Source: Comamonas sp. BIGb0152 (lineage in GTDB: Bacteria > Pseudomonadota > Gammaproteobacteria > Burkholderiales > Burkholderiaceae_C). Taken from it: a stretch of DNA of 64,000 nt. Under the pieces are notes generated by a model. It was not told the DNA's origin. It did no database searches and saw only the letters and a list, made by a program, of their open reading frames with translations. A program made the position numbers and the translations under genes. The stretch lies in NCBI RefSeq assembly GCF_024809975.1, contig NZ_JANUDY010000011.1, forward strand, positions 1 to 64,000, written 5' to 3'. Positions 9,274 through 20,042 of this stretch are shown piece after piece (the first letter of the stretch is position 1; every line of letters starts with the position of its first letter).

Positions 9274-10374
9274 ATGAGCACTCCACCCCAAGCGTCCCCC
9301 GAACTCGCCGTGCTGCGTGTCCAGATCGACAATCTCGACACGCAGCTGCTGACTTTGCTGAACCAGCGCGCCCTGGTCGCCGAACGTGTGGGCGAGCTGA
9401 AAAAACGCGAAGGCACGCCCTTTTTCCGGCCAGACCGTGTCGCCCAGGTCATCCAGAAAATCGAGAACGCCAACCCCGGCCCTTTGAAGGCCGCCCATGT
9501 CTCGGCCATCTGGCGCGAGATCATGTCTGCCTGCCTGGCCTTGGAGTCACCCCAGCGCGTGGCCATACTGGGCCCGGCTGGCACCTTCTGCGAAGAGGCC
9601 GCCATCCAGTATTTCGGTGGTGCCGCCGATATCCAGTACTGCAACAGTTTTGAAGAGGTCTTCCACTCCACCGCCTCGGGCAGTGCCCAGTTTGGCGTGG
9701 TTGGGGTGGAGAACTCCAACGAAGGCGTGGTCACCCGTTCGCTGGACATGTTCCTGCACACGCCCTGCCATGTGGTGGGCGAGGTGAGCCTGCTGATCCG
9801 GCACAACCTGATGCGCACCACAAACTCGCTTGAAGGCGTTGACGTGGTGGCCGCGCATCCGCAGGCGCTGGCCCAATGCCAAGGCTGGCTGTCCAAACAC
9901 CTGCCCCATGCCGAGCGCCGCCCGGTTGAGAGCAATGCCGAGGGCGCGCGCCTGGCAGCCCTGCACCCCAATATTGCCGGCATCGCCAGCGAGCGCGCTG
10001 CGCAGCAATATGGCCTGCACATCATCAGCCACGCCATTCAGGACGACGCCTACAACCGCACGCGCTTTGCCATCATCTGCCTGCCGCACACGCTGGCCAC
10101 GCCCGAGCCCACGGGCAAGGACTGCACCAGCCTGGTCGTCTCGGTGCCTAACCGCCCCGGCGCCGTGCATGAGCTGCTGATGCCGCTGAGCAAGCACGGC
10201 GTGTCAATGACGCGTTTCGAATCCCGCCCGGCCCGCACCGGCCAGTGGGAATACTATTTCTATATTGATCTGGACGGCCACCCGTCGCAGCCCCATGTGG
10301 CCAAGGCCCTCGAAGAGCTGCGCGCGCTGTGTGCGTTCTACAAGGTGCTCGGCGCCTATCCAGTCGGGGGTTGA
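9274..10374 (+). CDS. pheA: Bifunctional chorismate mutase / prephenate dehydratase (P-protein)
   Basis: A 366-residue enzyme for phenylalanine synthesis. Residues 1-95 are the AroQ-type chorismate mutase (LRVQIDNLDTQLLTLLNQRA), about 98-280 the prephenate dehydratase (GPAGTFCEEAA, then TRFAIICL with the catalytic Thr-Arg-Phe), and about 290-366 the ACT domain with the ESRP regulatory motif (FESRPAR) that binds phenylalanine. The start at 9274 is the first ATG matching the family. tyrA begins only a few bases after its stop, so the genes are co-transcribed. No hisC lies between them, unlike in several related genomes. Confidence 0.96.
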   Translation: MSTPPQASPELAVLRVQIDNLDTQLLTLLNQRALVAERVGELKKREGTPFFRPDRVAQVIQKIENANPGPLKAAHVSAIWREIMSACLALESPQRVAILGPAGTFCEEAAIQYFGGAADIQYCNSFEEVFHSTASGSAQFGVVGVENSNEGVVTRSLDMFLHTPCHVVGEVSLLIRHNLMRTTNSLEGVDVVAAHPQALAQCQGWLSKHLPHAERRPVESNAEGARLAALHPNIAGIASERAAQQYGLHIISHAIQDDAYNRTRFAIICLPHTLATPEPTGKDCTSLVVSVPNRPGAVHELLMPLSKHGVSMTRFESRPARTGQWEYYFYIDLDGHPSQPHVAKALEELRALCAFYKVLGAYPVGG

Positions 10375-10378
10375 ATCG

Positions 10379-11293
10379 GTGAAAAAGTTTGAACATATGG
10401 CGCTGATCGGCTGCGGGCTGATGGGCGGCTCATTTGCCCTTGCAGCCAAACGGGCGGGGCTGGTCAAACGCATTGTGGGCTACAGCAAGTCGCCGTCCAC
10501 CACCAGCCGTGCGCGCCAGATGGGCGTCATCGATGAGGAAGCCAGCTCGGCCTTGCAGGCCGTCTCGGGTGCCGATCTGGTGCTGCTGGCCATCCCGGTG
10601 GCATCCACCGAGTCCACCCTGACCAACATCAAGCACCTGATCAACCCTGACACCCTGGTGATGGATGTGGGCTCGACCAAGATGGATGTGGTGGCCGCTG
10701 CGCGCCGCGCGCTGCGTGACCGCTTTGGCTGCTTTGTGCCCGCCCACCCCATCACCGGCAAGGAAGTCTTCGGCGTGGACCATGCCGATGTGAACCTCTA
10801 CCGCGACGCACAGGTGGTGCTCACCCCCACCGAGCTGACCAAGGTGGCCCAGCTGCGCCAGGCCGAAGCCATCTGGAAGGCCATTGGCAGCCATGTGACC
10901 AGCATGGCGCCCGAGCAGCATGATGCGGCGCTGGCCGCCAGCAGCCACGCGCCCCACCTGGTGGCCATGGCCTATATCAACTCGCTGTTGTCGCAAGACG
11001 GTGCGCACCGCATGCTGTCCCTGGCCGGCCCGGGCTTTCGTGATTTCACCCGCATCGCAGCGGCCGAGCCGCAGATGTGGCGCGATATCTTCCTGGCCAA
11101 TCGCAGCGAAATCCTCAAGCAAATCCAGTCGCTGCAGCACATGCTGGGCAACTACGAGGCCGCCCTGCTGACCGACGACCAGGCCAAGCTGGAGCAACTG
11201 CTGCGCGAAGCCAGCGGCACCCGCTCGCAGTGGAAGCAGGGCAAGCTCTACACCGCCGAGTCGCTGTCCAAGCACAAAACCCCTGCAGCCTAG
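10379..11293 (+). CDS. tyrA: Prephenate (or arogenate) dehydrogenase
   Basis: A 304-residue NAD(P)-dependent dehydrogenase for tyrosine synthesis. The Rossmann glycine motif is IGCGLMGGS; further blocks are DVGSTK and the catalytic-site PITGKE, SHAPHLVAMA and GPGFRDFTRIA. The GTG at 10379, five bases past the pheA stop, gives VKKFEHMALIG; an ATG at 10397 is an alternative. There is no fused chorismate mutase, as expected for beta-proteobacteria. Prephenate versus arogenate preference cannot be read from the sequence. Confidence 0.94.
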   Translation: MKKFEHMALIGCGLMGGSFALAAKRAGLVKRIVGYSKSPSTTSRARQMGVIDEEASSALQAVSGADLVLLAIPVASTESTLTNIKHLINPDTLVMDVGSTKMDVVAAARRALRDRFGCFVPAHPITGKEVFGVDHADVNLYRDAQVVLTPTELTKVAQLRQAEAIWKAIGSHVTSMAPEQHDAALAASSHAPHLVAMAYINSLLSQDGAHRMLSLAGPGFRDFTRIAAAEPQMWRDIFLANRSEILKQIQSLQHMLGNYEAALLTDDQAKLEQLLREASGTRSQWKQGKLYTAESLSKHKTPAA

Positions 11294-11426
11294 ATCGCTA
11301 CCCAGACCGGGGGACCGATAATAGCCAGTGGCGCTGCCTGATGACAGAGGCAGCGCCACCTTCTTTTTGCGACCACCGCGCCGCCTGCTGCAGGCCTGGC
11401 GCCACCACCCCACAGCAGAGCCCGCC

Positions 11427-13514
11427 ATGTTCTCCACCGCATTTCTCGATATCCCCGCCTTGCAAAGCGCCCATGGTGAAGTGCAGCTACCCGGCTCCAA
11501 GAGCATCTCCAACCGTGTGCTGCTTTTGGCCGCGCTGAGCGCGGGCACCACCACCATCCACGACCTGCTGGACTCCGATGACACCCAGGTCATGCTCCGG
11601 GCCCTGGAGCAGCTGGGTTGCGCGGTGGTGCGCAGCACCGATCCGGCCCATCTCAACAGCTACCACATCACCGGTATCGCAGGCCAGCTGACGCCGGCGC
11701 TCGCAGCCCGCAGCACCGCGCTGTTCCTGGGCAATGCCGGCACCGCCATGCGCCCGCTCACCGCAGCGCTGGCCTTGCTGGGTGGCCATTTTGAGATGAG
11801 TGGCGTGCCGCGCATGCACGAACGCCCCATTGGCGATCTGGTCGATGCGTTGCGCCAGTTGGGCTGCAAGATCGACTATCTGGGCAACGACGGTTTTCCG
11901 CCGCTGCGCATCCAGCCGATAACGGCCGCGCAGCTGCACCTGAACACGCCCATCACCGTGCGCGGCGATGTCTCCAGCCAGTTCCTCACCGCGCTGCTGA
12001 TGGCGCTGCCCCTGGTCGCCACCCAGCAGGACATCGTGATCGAAGTGGCAGGCGAGCTGATCTCCAAGCCCTATATCCACATTACCCTGGAGCTGCTCAA
12101 GCGCTTTGGCATCCCCATCAAGAACGAGCAGTGGCAGCGCTTTACCGTGCTCGCTGGCAGCCGTTACCAGTCCCCGCACGAGATCCATGTCGAGGCCGAT
12201 GCCTCCTCGGCCAGCTACTTCATCGCGCTGGGCGCCATTGCCGCGAGCAAGGGCAGCAAGCCCAATGCGCAAGGCGGCACCTCCAGTGTGGACCGGGTCG
12301 TCAAGGTCATGGGCGTGGGCGCGCAATCCATCCAGGGCGACATCCGCTTTGTCGATGCCGCACGCGCCATGGGCGCCGCCATCACCAGCGGCCCCAACTG
12401 GCTGGAGATCCGCCGGGGCGCCTGGCCGCTGCAGGCCATCGACATGGACTGCAACCACATCCCCGATGCGGCCATGACCCTGGCCGCTATGGCGCTGTAT
12501 GCCAATGGCACCACCACCTTGCGCAACATCGCCAGCTGGCGTGTCAAGGAAACCGACCGCCTGACCGCGATGGCCATCGAGCTGCGCAAGCTCGGCGCCG
12601 TAGTGGTGGAAGGCGCGGACTACCTGACCATCACCCCACCCGCCAACCGCGAGGCCTGGAAGCCCGCCAGCATCCACACCTATGACGACCACCGCGTGGC
12701 CATGTGCTTCTCGCTGGCTGCGTTCAACCCGGCCGGCCTGCCGGTGCGCATTGAAGACCCCAAGTGCGTGGCCAAAACCTTCCCCGGTTATTTCGAGGCC
12801 ATGTTCTCGGCCGTGCGTGCGGTGCCTGGCTCCGTGCCGGTGATCTGCATCGATGGGCCCACCGCCTCGGGCAAAGGCACCGTGGCCGCAGCCGTGGCCG
12901 AGCAGCTGGGCTACCACCTGCTCGACTCGGGCGCGCTCTACCGCATCACCGGCCTGGCCGCCACCCGCGCCGGCATTCCCATCGATGCCGAGCATGCCAG
13001 CCAGATCGCCGCGCTGATTGCGCAGCTCGACATCCAGTTTGGCGCCAACCAGCAAGTGCGGCTTGACGGCGAAGACATCAGCCTGGCCATCCGCAGCGAA
13101 GAGGCCGGCATGAACGCCTCGCTGGTCTCTGCGCTGCCCGCCGTGCGCCAGGCGCTGGTGCAGGCCCAGCATGATTTTCGCCAGCTGCCCGGCCTCGTCG
13201 CTGACGGCCGCGACATGGGCACGGTGATTTTCCCGCTCGCCCCTTTGAAGGTCTATCTGACGGCCAGCGCGGCCAAGCGCGCCGAGCGCCGCCATAAACA
13301 GTTGATTGAAAAAGGAATACCGGCTACAATAGCCGACCTTCGTGCTGACTTGGAGGCGCGTGATGCGCGCGATATGAACCGCGCCACCGCCCCCTTGCAC
13401 GCAGCGCAGGATGCATTCTTGCTGGACAACTCCGAGATGAGCGTGGACAACGCGGTCGCTCAGGTGCTGTCCTGGTGGGAAAAGCGACAGCCGTTTGGCA
13501 AAGAGCAGGCCTGA
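11427..13514 (+). CDS. aroA-cmk: Fused EPSP synthase and cytidylate kinase
   Basis: A single 695-codon frame. Residues 1 to about 455 are 3-phosphoshikimate 1-carboxyvinyltransferase: [28 protein letters not shown] and the R-K-E-D-R region in [13 protein letters not shown]. Residues 465-695 are CMP kinase with the P-loop GPTASGKGT at 477-485, DSGALYR and GRDMGTV. The halves are usually separate genes; the fusion is shared by Comamonadaceae, and no stop or restart lies between them. One protein thus serves the shikimate pathway and pyrimidine nucleotide supply. A promoter for rpsA lies inside the cmk half. Confidence 0.97.
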   Translation: MFSTAFLDIPALQSAHGEVQLPGSKSISNRVLLLAALSAGTTTIHDLLDSDDTQVMLRALEQLGCAVVRSTDPAHLNSYHITGIAGQLTPALAARSTALFLGNAGTAMRPLTAALALLGGHFEMSGVPRMHERPIGDLVDALRQLGCKIDYLGNDGFPPLRIQPITAAQLHLNTPITVRGDVSSQFLTALLMALPLVATQQDIVIEVAGELISKPYIHITLELLKRFGIPIKNEQWQRFTVLAGSRYQSPHEIHVEADASSASYFIALGAIAASKGSKPNAQGGTSSVDRVVKVMGVGAQSIQGDIRFVDAARAMGAAITSGPNWLEIRRGAWPLQAIDMDCNHIPDAAMTLAAMALYANGTTTLRNIASWRVKETDRLTAMAIELRKLGAVVVEGADYLTITPPANREAWKPASIHTYDDHRVAMCFSLAAFNPAGLPVRIEDPKCVAKTFPGYFEAMFSAVRAVPGSVPVICIDGPTASGKGTVAAAVAEQLGYHLLDSGALYRITGLAATRAGIPIDAEHASQIAALIAQLDIQFGANQQVRLDGEDISLAIRSEEAGMNASLVSALPAVRQALVQAQHDFRQLPGLVADGRDMGTVIFPLAPLKVYLTASAAKRAERRHKQLIEKGIPATIADLRADLEARDARDMNRATAPLHAAQDAFLLDNSEMSVDNAVAQVLSWWEKRQPFGKEQA
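13302..13330 (+). promoter_or_regulatory. Internal sigma-70 promoter for rpsA inside cmk
   Basis: TTGATT (13302-13307), a 17-base spacer, then TACAAT (13325-13330). Both boxes are one or two bases from consensus. The start point would be near 13337, about 380 bases before rpsA. E. coli rpsA is likewise served by promoters in or near cmk. Confidence 0.6.
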
Positions 13515-13714
13515 GGCGCCCAGCGCACCTTGAGCCTGTCTTCCCAGCGGTGTTACCCGCCCCTGCAACCTTCTACTGGTGGATCTAACCGCCATGGGTT
13601 GCCGGGTTGTTTAACTTTGAACCCCGTGGTGTCACAACCACACAACCTGCACGGCCAGCCATAAAAACGTCAGCAACAGTGCTGCCGGAAACCTGCCCGT
13701 GTCTAAGGAAATAC

Positions 13715-15397
13715 ATGTCTGAATCTTTTGCCGCCCTTTTTGAAGAGTCGTTGACACGCACCGAAATGCGTCCTGGCGAAGTGATCACTGCTGAAGTCGT
13801 GCGCGTTGAGCACAACTTCGTGGTGGTGAACGCCGGCCTGAAGTCCGAAGCCTATGTGCCAATCGACGAATTCAAGAACGACCAGGGCGAAATCGAAGTC
13901 CAAGTGGGCGACTTCGTGTCCGTGGCTATCGGTTCCATCGAAAACGGCTACGGCGACACCATCCTGTCGCGCGACACCGCCAAGCGTCTGGCTTCCTGGC
14001 TGGCCCTGGAAAAGGCGCTGGAATCGGGCGAGTTCGTGACCGGCACCACCTCCGGCAAGGTCAAGGGCGGCCTGACCGTTCTGGTCAACGGCATCCGCGC
14101 GTTCCTGCCAGGCTCGCTGATCGACACCCGTCCGATCAAGGACCTGACCCCTTACGAAAACAAGACCCTGGAATTCAAGGTCATCAAGCTCGACCGCAAG
14201 CGCAACAACGTGGTGCTGAGCCGCCGCGCTGTGGTGGAAGCCTCGATGGGCGAAGAGCGCGCCAAGCTGATGGAAACCCTCAAGGAAGGCTCCATCGTTC
14301 AAGGCGTGGTCAAGAACATCACCGAATACGGTGCGTTCGTGGACCTGGGCGGTATCGACGGCCTGCTGCACATCACCGACATGGCATGGCGCCGCGTGCG
14401 TCACCCATCCGAAGTGGTGACCGCTGGCCAAGAAATCACTGCCAAGATCCTGAAGTTCGACACCGAAAAGAACCGTGTCTCGCTGGGTCTGAAGCAAATG
14501 GGCGACGATCCATGGATGGGCGTTTCGCGCCGTTATCCATCGAGCACCCGTCTGTTCGGCAAGGTCACCAACATTGCTGACTACGGCGCATTCGTGGAAC
14601 TGGAACCAGGCATCGAAGGTCTGGTGCACGTGTCCGAAATGGACTGGACCAACAAGAACGTTGCTCCTTCCAAGCTCGTGACCCTGGGCGACGAAGTCGA
14701 AGTCATGGTTCTGGAAATCGACGAAGACAAGCGTCGCATCTCCCTGGGCATGAAGCAGTGCAAGGCCAACCCATGGCAAGAATTCGCGCAGAACACCAAG
14801 CGTGGTGACCGCGTCAAGGGCCCGATCAAGTCGATCACCGACTTCGGCGTGTTCGTGGGCCTGGCCTCCGGCATCGACGGTCTGGTTCACCTGTCTGACC
14901 TGTCGTGGAACGAAACCGGCGAAGCCGCTGTTCGTAACTACAAAAAGGGCCAGGAAGTGGAAGCCATCGTGCTGGCCGTGGACGTGGACCGTGAGCGTAT
15001 CTCGTTGGGCATCAAGCAGCTCGACAGCGATGCATTCACCACGTTCGCTACCGTGAACGACAAGGGCCAGATCGTGACCGGCAAGGTCAAGACCGTGGAC
15101 GCCAAGGGCGCTGAAATCGACCTGGGCGACGACATCGTCGGCTACCTGCGTGCTTCCGAAATCTCGGTGGACCGCGTGGAAGACGCCCGTTCCGTGCTGA
15201 AGGAAGGTGATGAAGTTACCGCCGTGGTGACCAATGTGGATCGCAAGAGCCGCAGCATCTCCCTGTCCATCAAGCAAAAGGACCACGCTGAGCAGCAAGA
15301 AGCCATGTCTTCGCTGTCGCAGCAATCGTCCAAGGAAAATGCTGGTACCACCAGCCTGGGCGCACTGCTGCGCGCCAAGCTGGACGCCGACAAGTAA
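13715..15397 (+). CDS. rpsA: 30S ribosomal protein S1
   Basis: A 560-residue protein with six S1 RNA-binding repeats: two divergent N-terminal ones that attach to the ribosome and four canonical ones. Each canonical repeat carries the [30 protein letters not shown] type strand. It helps load mRNA with structured or weak leaders. The start [12 protein letters not shown] at 13715 follows AAGGAAATAC, a good ribosome site. The 200-base leader could bind S1 itself for autoregulation, as known in E. coli; this is inference. Confidence 0.98.
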   Translation: MSESFAALFEESLTRTEMRPGEVITAEVVRVEHNFVVVNAGLKSEAYVPIDEFKNDQGEIEVQVGDFVSVAIGSIENGYGDTILSRDTAKRLASWLALEKALESGEFVTGTTSGKVKGGLTVLVNGIRAFLPGSLIDTRPIKDLTPYENKTLEFKVIKLDRKRNNVVLSRRAVVEASMGEERAKLMETLKEGSIVQGVVKNITEYGAFVDLGGIDGLLHITDMAWRRVRHPSEVVTAGQEITAKILKFDTEKNRVSLGLKQMGDDPWMGVSRRYPSSTRLFGKVTNIADYGAFVELEPGIEGLVHVSEMDWTNKNVAPSKLVTLGDEVEVMVLEIDEDKRRISLGMKQCKANPWQEFAQNTKRGDRVKGPIKSITDFGVFVGLASGIDGLVHLSDLSWNETGEAAVRNYKKGQEVEAIVLAVDVDRERISLGIKQLDSDAFTTFATVNDKGQIVTGKVKTVDAKGAEIDLGDDIVGYLRASEISVDRVEDARSVLKEGDEVTAVVTNVDRKSRSISLSIKQKDHAEQQEAMSSLSQQSSKENAGTTSLGALLRAKLDADK

Positions 15398-15523
15398 TTG
15401 ACGGCCCCGCTACCGACCCATGCCTTGCCCGTCTTGGTATAGTCGGTAGCTTGCAGACAAGGTGGGCGCCCAGTGCGCCCACCAATGCTTTGATTATTTG
15501 ATTCACGAAGATTCCACATTCGT

Positions 15524-15850
15524 ATGACCCGATCCGATCTGATTGAAGAGCTTGCCGCTCGATTCCACCAGCTGACGCAGCGGGATGCGGAGCAGGCCGT
15601 CAAAACGATTCTGGAGGCCATCGAAGACTCCCTGGTACGCGGACAACGCATCGAAATCCGTGGCTTTGGCAGCTTCACCATTACCCATCGCCAACCGCGC
15701 CTGGGCCGCAACCCCCGCAGCGGTGAAGCCGTGCAGGTGCCCGCCAAACGCGTCACCCACTTCAAGCCCGGCAAGGCCTTGCGCGAATCGGTGGACGACC
15801 CGAGCAATATCCTGACCTCGGCAGCAAGCCCCAAGAACAACGACGAATAA
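15524..15850 (+). CDS. ihfB: Integration host factor beta subunit
   Basis: A 108-residue HU/IHF-fold protein starting [17 protein letters not shown]. The DNA-intercalating arm is [16 protein letters not shown] with the conserved Arg-Asn-Pro. It pairs with IHF-alpha to bend DNA. The position after rpsA is conserved through beta- and gamma-proteobacteria. A TATAGT -10-like box at about 15437 suggests a separate promoter. It ends in a short Asn-Asp-rich tail. Confidence 0.97.
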   Translation: MTRSDLIEELAARFHQLTQRDAEQAVKTILEAIEDSLVRGQRIEIRGFGSFTITHRQPRLGRNPRSGEAVQVPAKRVTHFKPGKALRESVDDPSNILTSAASPKNNDE

Positions 15851-15909
15851 AGCGCTGGCTGCGGCGGCCGCCTACGGGTGCAGCGGCCCCTGCTTCTGGT
15901 TGACCAACG

Positions 15910-15934
15910 AACGCTCCACTGTGGAGCGTTTTTT
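15910..15934 (+). terminator. Terminator behind ihfB
   Basis: AACGCTCCAC directly followed by GTGGAGCGTT, after a two-base overlap loop, and six T. It closes the aroA/cmk-rpsA-ihfB block. Confidence 0.88.
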
Positions 15935-16025
15935 CATGGCCTGGCGGGCCAGCACCCCTCTGCCGTCCCCTGCCCGGCGCTTGTCGGCATACCTGTGTGA
16001 CAAGCTGGGAGCCGGGGCACGCGCT

Positions 16026-17696
16026 ATGCTGCGCAATCTTTGCGTTGGCACCATGCAGCAGCCCCCACCACCAGACACCTCCTTCCCACAACCGCCCAAC
16101 CGGCGCCAATGGCTGCAAGGCCTGGGCGCGCTTGGGCTGGCCGCCAACTTTGGCACCACGGCCCATGCGCAAACGCTTGCCATGGCCCCCTGGCCGGTGT
16201 CCGAGCAGTTGTTTGGCCTGGGCGTCGCCAGTGGCGAGCCCGATGCCAGCAGCGTCGTGCTGTGGACGCGCTTGCTGCCCAGCAGCCATGCGCCGCTGCT
16301 GCGCCCACAGACGGTGCACTGGGAGCTGGCCCATGACGCCCAGTTCCACCAGATCGTGCGCCAGGGCGAGGCCATGGCCACGCCCGATGGCGGCCACAGC
16401 GTGCATGTGCTGGCCCAGGGCTTGGAGGCTGAGCGCTGGTACTACTACCGCTTTCACTGCCAGGGCCAGACCAGCGCCACCGGCCGCACCCGCACCGCCC
16501 CCGCCGCAGGCGCTGCCGTCGCACAGCTGCGCCTGGTCTATGCCTCCTGCCAGCGCTGGGAGCATGGCTACTACGCCGCCTGGCGCCATGCCCGGGAGGA
16601 CGATCCCGACCTGGTGGTCTTTCTGGGCGACTACATCTACGAATACGCCTCACCCAAATCCCCCGCCAAGCAAAAGCGCAGCCAGCTCGCTCGCCTGCAA
16701 CCGCTGGCCTATCCCGTCAGTTTGCAGGACTACCGCGACCGCTATGCGCTGCACAAAAGCGATCCGGACCTGCAGGCCATGCATGCCCATTGCCCCTGGC
16801 TTGTGACCTGGGACGACCATGAGGTGGAAGACAACTATGTGGGCGACTATGGCGTGGGCAAGGTCCAGGCCTTTGCTGCCAAGCGCCTGGCGGCTTACCA
16901 GGCGTTTTACGAGAACATGCCACTGCGCGCCTCGATCGCCTACAAGCAGGCCGGGCTGGCCATGCCAGCGGCCGGTACCCCGCTGTACCGCCAGCAAAGC
17001 TGGGGCGCATTGGCCGAGCTATGGGTGCTGGATGCGCGCCAGTACCGCGACCTCCAGGCCTGCCGTGCGCCCATGGGCAAAAGCCCGGCCTCCGTCAAGG
17101 CCGCAGACTGCGCCGATCTGGCAAGCGACCGCCGCAGTTTTCTGGGCTGGAGCCAAGAGCGCTGGCTGGCTGGCCAGCTGGCGGGCAACAGCGCGGCAAA
17201 GCCTGAGAGCCGGCGCTGGAGCGTCATCTGCCAACAAACCCTGTTTGCAGAGCGCGCCTTTCCAAGTGGCCGCACCAGTGCCGACACTTGGGACGGCTAC
17301 CCCGCCGCACGCCAGCGCCTGCTGCGCGCCATTGGCCAAGCGCAGTTGCGTAACACCGTGCTGCTGGGCGGCGACATCCACCAGAACTATGTCTGCCGCA
17401 TCCATGACCCGGAGGCCGCCAAGCCCGAGCAGGTGTTGGCCAGCGAATTCTGCGGCACCTCGATCAGCGCACACTCTGGCACCACCCAGGCCCGGGTCGA
17501 TGCCATCGTCGCCCACAACCCCCATGTGCTACTGGCCCGCTGCGATGAACGCGGCTATGGCCTGTGCGACATCAGCCCCAAACTCTGGACCACCCAGCTG
17601 CGCGTCGTCAACCAACCGCAGTATGCGGACAGTGCCGCGCACACCTTGGCCCGCTTTGTGGTGGAGGACCAGGTGGCCGGCCCCCAGTGGGCCTGA
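16026..17696 (+). CDS. PhoD-family alkaline phosphatase/phosphodiesterase, Tat-exported
   Basis: A metallophosphatase of about 556 residues. A twin-arginine signal (NRRQWLQGLG, hydrophobic stretch, AHAQ) places it outside the cytoplasmic membrane. The PhoD N-terminal domain has the GVASGEPDASSVVLWTR motif. The catalytic domain has YASCQRWEHGYY, VVFLGDYIYEY, TWDDHEVEDNYVGD and LLGGDIHQNYVC, which supply metal ligands. PhoD enzymes release phosphate from phosphodiesters and monoesters. The start is uncertain: ATG 16026 or 16053 both leave the Tat signal intact, and the frame stays open further upstream without support. No Pho box is obvious. Confidence 0.88.
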   Translation: MLRNLCVGTMQQPPPPDTSFPQPPNRRQWLQGLGALGLAANFGTTAHAQTLAMAPWPVSEQLFGLGVASGEPDASSVVLWTRLLPSSHAPLLRPQTVHWELAHDAQFHQIVRQGEAMATPDGGHSVHVLAQGLEAERWYYYRFHCQGQTSATGRTRTAPAAGAAVAQLRLVYASCQRWEHGYYAAWRHAREDDPDLVVFLGDYIYEYASPKSPAKQKRSQLARLQPLAYPVSLQDYRDRYALHKSDPDLQAMHAHCPWLVTWDDHEVEDNYVGDYGVGKVQAFAAKRLAAYQAFYENMPLRASIAYKQAGLAMPAAGTPLYRQQSWGALAELWVLDARQYRDLQACRAPMGKSPASVKAADCADLASDRRSFLGWSQERWLAGQLAGNSAAKPESRRWSVICQQTLFAERAFPSGRTSADTWDGYPAARQRLLRAIGQAQLRNTVLLGGDIHQNYVCRIHDPEAAKPEQVLASEFCGTSISAHSGTTQARVDAIVAHNPHVLLARCDERGYGLCDISPKLWTTQLRVVNQPQYADSAAHTLARFVVEDQVAGPQWA

Positions 17697-17823
17697 TCTC
17701 TGCAGCGCTGCAGCGGGCCCGGGCGGCCTACATTCTGCAATCGAATACCGGCGCCGTCCGCTACGCCTGCGGCAGCAAAGCGGTTAGCATGCCAAACATT
17801 GCCGCCACAACAAGGAGATTGCC

Positions 17824-19749
17824 ATGCCACGACTGTCCCCGGAGTCACGCACCCGCCGCCCGCATCTGCCATCCTCCAGCACCCCGGCCACTCGCTGGTC
17901 ACTGTCTTTGGCAGCCGTTGCCACGGCGGCCTTGCTGGCCGCCTGCAGCAGCCCGCCCAGCCTGCAATACCAGCCCCCGGCAGCGGCCGATCAACCCGAA
18001 GGCAGCTCCGGCTGGACCGACAAGCCAGGCTGGGCCACCGAGCAATTCGCCGTCGCTGCCGCCAACCCCTTGGCCACCGATGCCGGCTACCAGGTGCTGC
18101 AGGCGGGCGGCTCGGCCATTGATGCGGCCATTGCCGTGCAGCTGGTGCTGGGCCTGGTTGAGCCGCAATCGAGTGGCATTGGTGGCGGCGCATTTTTGCT
18201 GCATGCGCAGGGCAGCAAGGTCGAGGCCTATGACGGCCGTGAAGTCGCCCCCATGGCGGCCGACGAAAACCTGTTCATGCAGGGCGGCAAGCCCATGGCC
18301 TTCCATGAGGCCGTTGTGGGCGGTCGCTCAGTGGGCGTGCCCGGCGCCATCCGCATGCTGGAGATGGCGCACAAGGAGCATGGCAAACTGCCCTGGGCCA
18401 GCTTGTTTGCGCCAGCGATTCGCCTCGCTACCGACGGCTTCAAGGTCAGTGCGCGCCTGAACGCCCTTACCGCACAAGAGAAATTTCTGGGCCAGGACCC
18501 GGTTGCCAGCGGCTATTTTCTGGATGCCAGCGGCAAGCCCTGGCCGGTAGGCCATCTGCTCAAGAACCCCGAGTACGCCGCCGTGCTGCAGGGCATCGCC
18601 CAGCACGGCTCCAAGGCCTTGCTGGAAGGCCCGGTGGCCGAGGCCATGGTGCGCAAGGTGCAAGGCCATGCCAGCAACCCTGGCAAGCTCAGCATGGCCG
18701 ACCTGGCCGCTTACCAACCCATCAAGCGTCAGGCCCTGTGCAGCGATTACTCGCCCAGCGCAGCAGGCGCGCCCGCCAGCCAGCCCGCATCCACCCGCAG
18801 CTACCGCCTCTGCGGCTTTCCGCCCCCCAGCTCAGGCGGCATCGCGGTGGCGCAAATCCTGGGCATCTTGGGCAACACCCCCGCAGGCCAGATGGGCCTG
18901 GGCACGGACGGCTTGCCCCAGGCCGACTGGCTGCACCTGTATGCAGAGGCCTCGCGCCTGGCCTTTGCCGACCGCAACCAGTATGTGGCTGACCCCGCAT
19001 TTGTCGGCGCACCGGCAGGCGATTGGTCCAGCCTGCTACGCTCGGACTACCTGGCCCAGCGGGCCCGGCTGATTGGCGCGCGCAGCATGCAGCAAGCCCA
19101 GCCTGGCCGGCCCGGCAGCGTACAAATGGCCTATGCCAGCCAGCCCTACCAGCAGGAGTACGGCACCAGCCATATCAGCATCGTCGACCGCTACGGCAAT
19201 GCGATTGCGATGACTACCACCATCGAAGACCAGTTCGGCTCACGCCAGATGGTCAACACTGGCCGGGGCCTGGCCGGCGGCTTTTTGCTCAACAACGAGC
19301 TGACCGATTTCAGCCTGGCGCCGCGTGATGCGCAAGGCCAGCCCATCGCCAACCGGGTCGAGCCGGGCAAGCGCCCACGCTCGTCGATGGCGCCCACCCT
19401 GGTGTTTGACAAGGCCACGGATCGCCTGGTCATCAGCGCCGGCAGCCCGGGCGGTGCCTGGATCATCCACTACACCACCAAGACCTTGTACGGCATGCTC
19501 AACTGGGGCCTGATGCCGCAGCAGGCCATCAACCTGCCCAACTTCGGCAGCCTCAACGGCCCCACCGTGCTGGAGGAAAAGCGCTTCCCCGCCGCCACCG
19601 TGCAGGCCCTGCAGGCGCGGGGCGCCGAGGTCAAGGAGCAGAACCTCACCAGCGGTCTGCAGGCCATCTCGCGCGGCGAGGCGCATGGTAAATCCTGGTG
19701 GTTTGGAGGGGCCGACCCGCGCCGCGAAGGCGTGGTGATGGGCCAATAG
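17824..19749 (+). CDS. ggt: Gamma-glutamyltransferase, lipoprotein form
   Basis: A 641-residue Ntn-hydrolase that cleaves glutathione and other gamma-glutamyl compounds in the periplasm. AAGGAG precedes the start. The N terminus ends in a lipobox (LLAACSS, Cys at about residue 41), so it should be membrane-anchored, unlike soluble E. coli GGT. The precursor is expected to cut itself before Thr448 in GTSHISIVDRYGNAIAMT, which is then the nucleophile. Substrate-contact motifs SSGIGGGAF, PPSSGG and GSPGG are present. A terminator hairpin follows at 19774. Confidence 0.95.
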   Translation: MPRLSPESRTRRPHLPSSSTPATRWSLSLAAVATAALLAACSSPPSLQYQPPAAADQPEGSSGWTDKPGWATEQFAVAAANPLATDAGYQVLQAGGSAIDAAIAVQLVLGLVEPQSSGIGGGAFLLHAQGSKVEAYDGREVAPMAADENLFMQGGKPMAFHEAVVGGRSVGVPGAIRMLEMAHKEHGKLPWASLFAPAIRLATDGFKVSARLNALTAQEKFLGQDPVASGYFLDASGKPWPVGHLLKNPEYAAVLQGIAQHGSKALLEGPVAEAMVRKVQGHASNPGKLSMADLAAYQPIKRQALCSDYSPSAAGAPASQPASTRSYRLCGFPPPSSGGIAVAQILGILGNTPAGQMGLGTDGLPQADWLHLYAEASRLAFADRNQYVADPAFVGAPAGDWSSLLRSDYLAQRARLIGARSMQQAQPGRPGSVQMAYASQPYQQEYGTSHISIVDRYGNAIAMTTTIEDQFGSRQMVNTGRGLAGGFLLNNELTDFSLAPRDAQGQPIANRVEPGKRPRSSMAPTLVFDKATDRLVISAGSPGGAWIIHYTTKTLYGMLNWGLMPQQAINLPNFGSLNGPTVLEEKRFPAATVQALQARGAEVKEQNLTSGLQAISRGEAHGKSWWFGGADPRREGVVMGQ

Positions 19750-19773
19750 CCAACCTTTGGCGTTAACAACACA

Positions 19774-19800
19774 CGAGCCGCTTGCGGCTCGTTTCTATTT
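19774..19800 (+). terminator. Terminator behind ggt
   Basis: CGAGCCGC with GCGGCTCG and a two-base loop, then TTTCTATTT. The following 240 bases are unusually A+T-rich with no gene. Confidence 0.8.
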
Positions 19801-20042
19801 GCACACCCCTTTTTGCGAACCTGGCCACCCACAGGCTGGAGTTCTTCTGGTTTCAAAAAATGAATCCCCAGAGATTTTTTGCAGGTAAGATATTTTCAGA
19901 AATTTTCACCTACAAGAACTTTATCACTCCATTCATTAAATAAATATTTGAACCCAATGCCCGCATTCAGAATCCAGGCCGTCAAATGTGTTATTTCGTC
20001 AATTTGAATACCGTGTTCATCACCCCACCCATCGGTTAAACC

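Noticed and set aside
11487..13595. 702-codon open frame antisense to aroA-cmk
   Set aside because: Same shadow effect; no start signal or domain.
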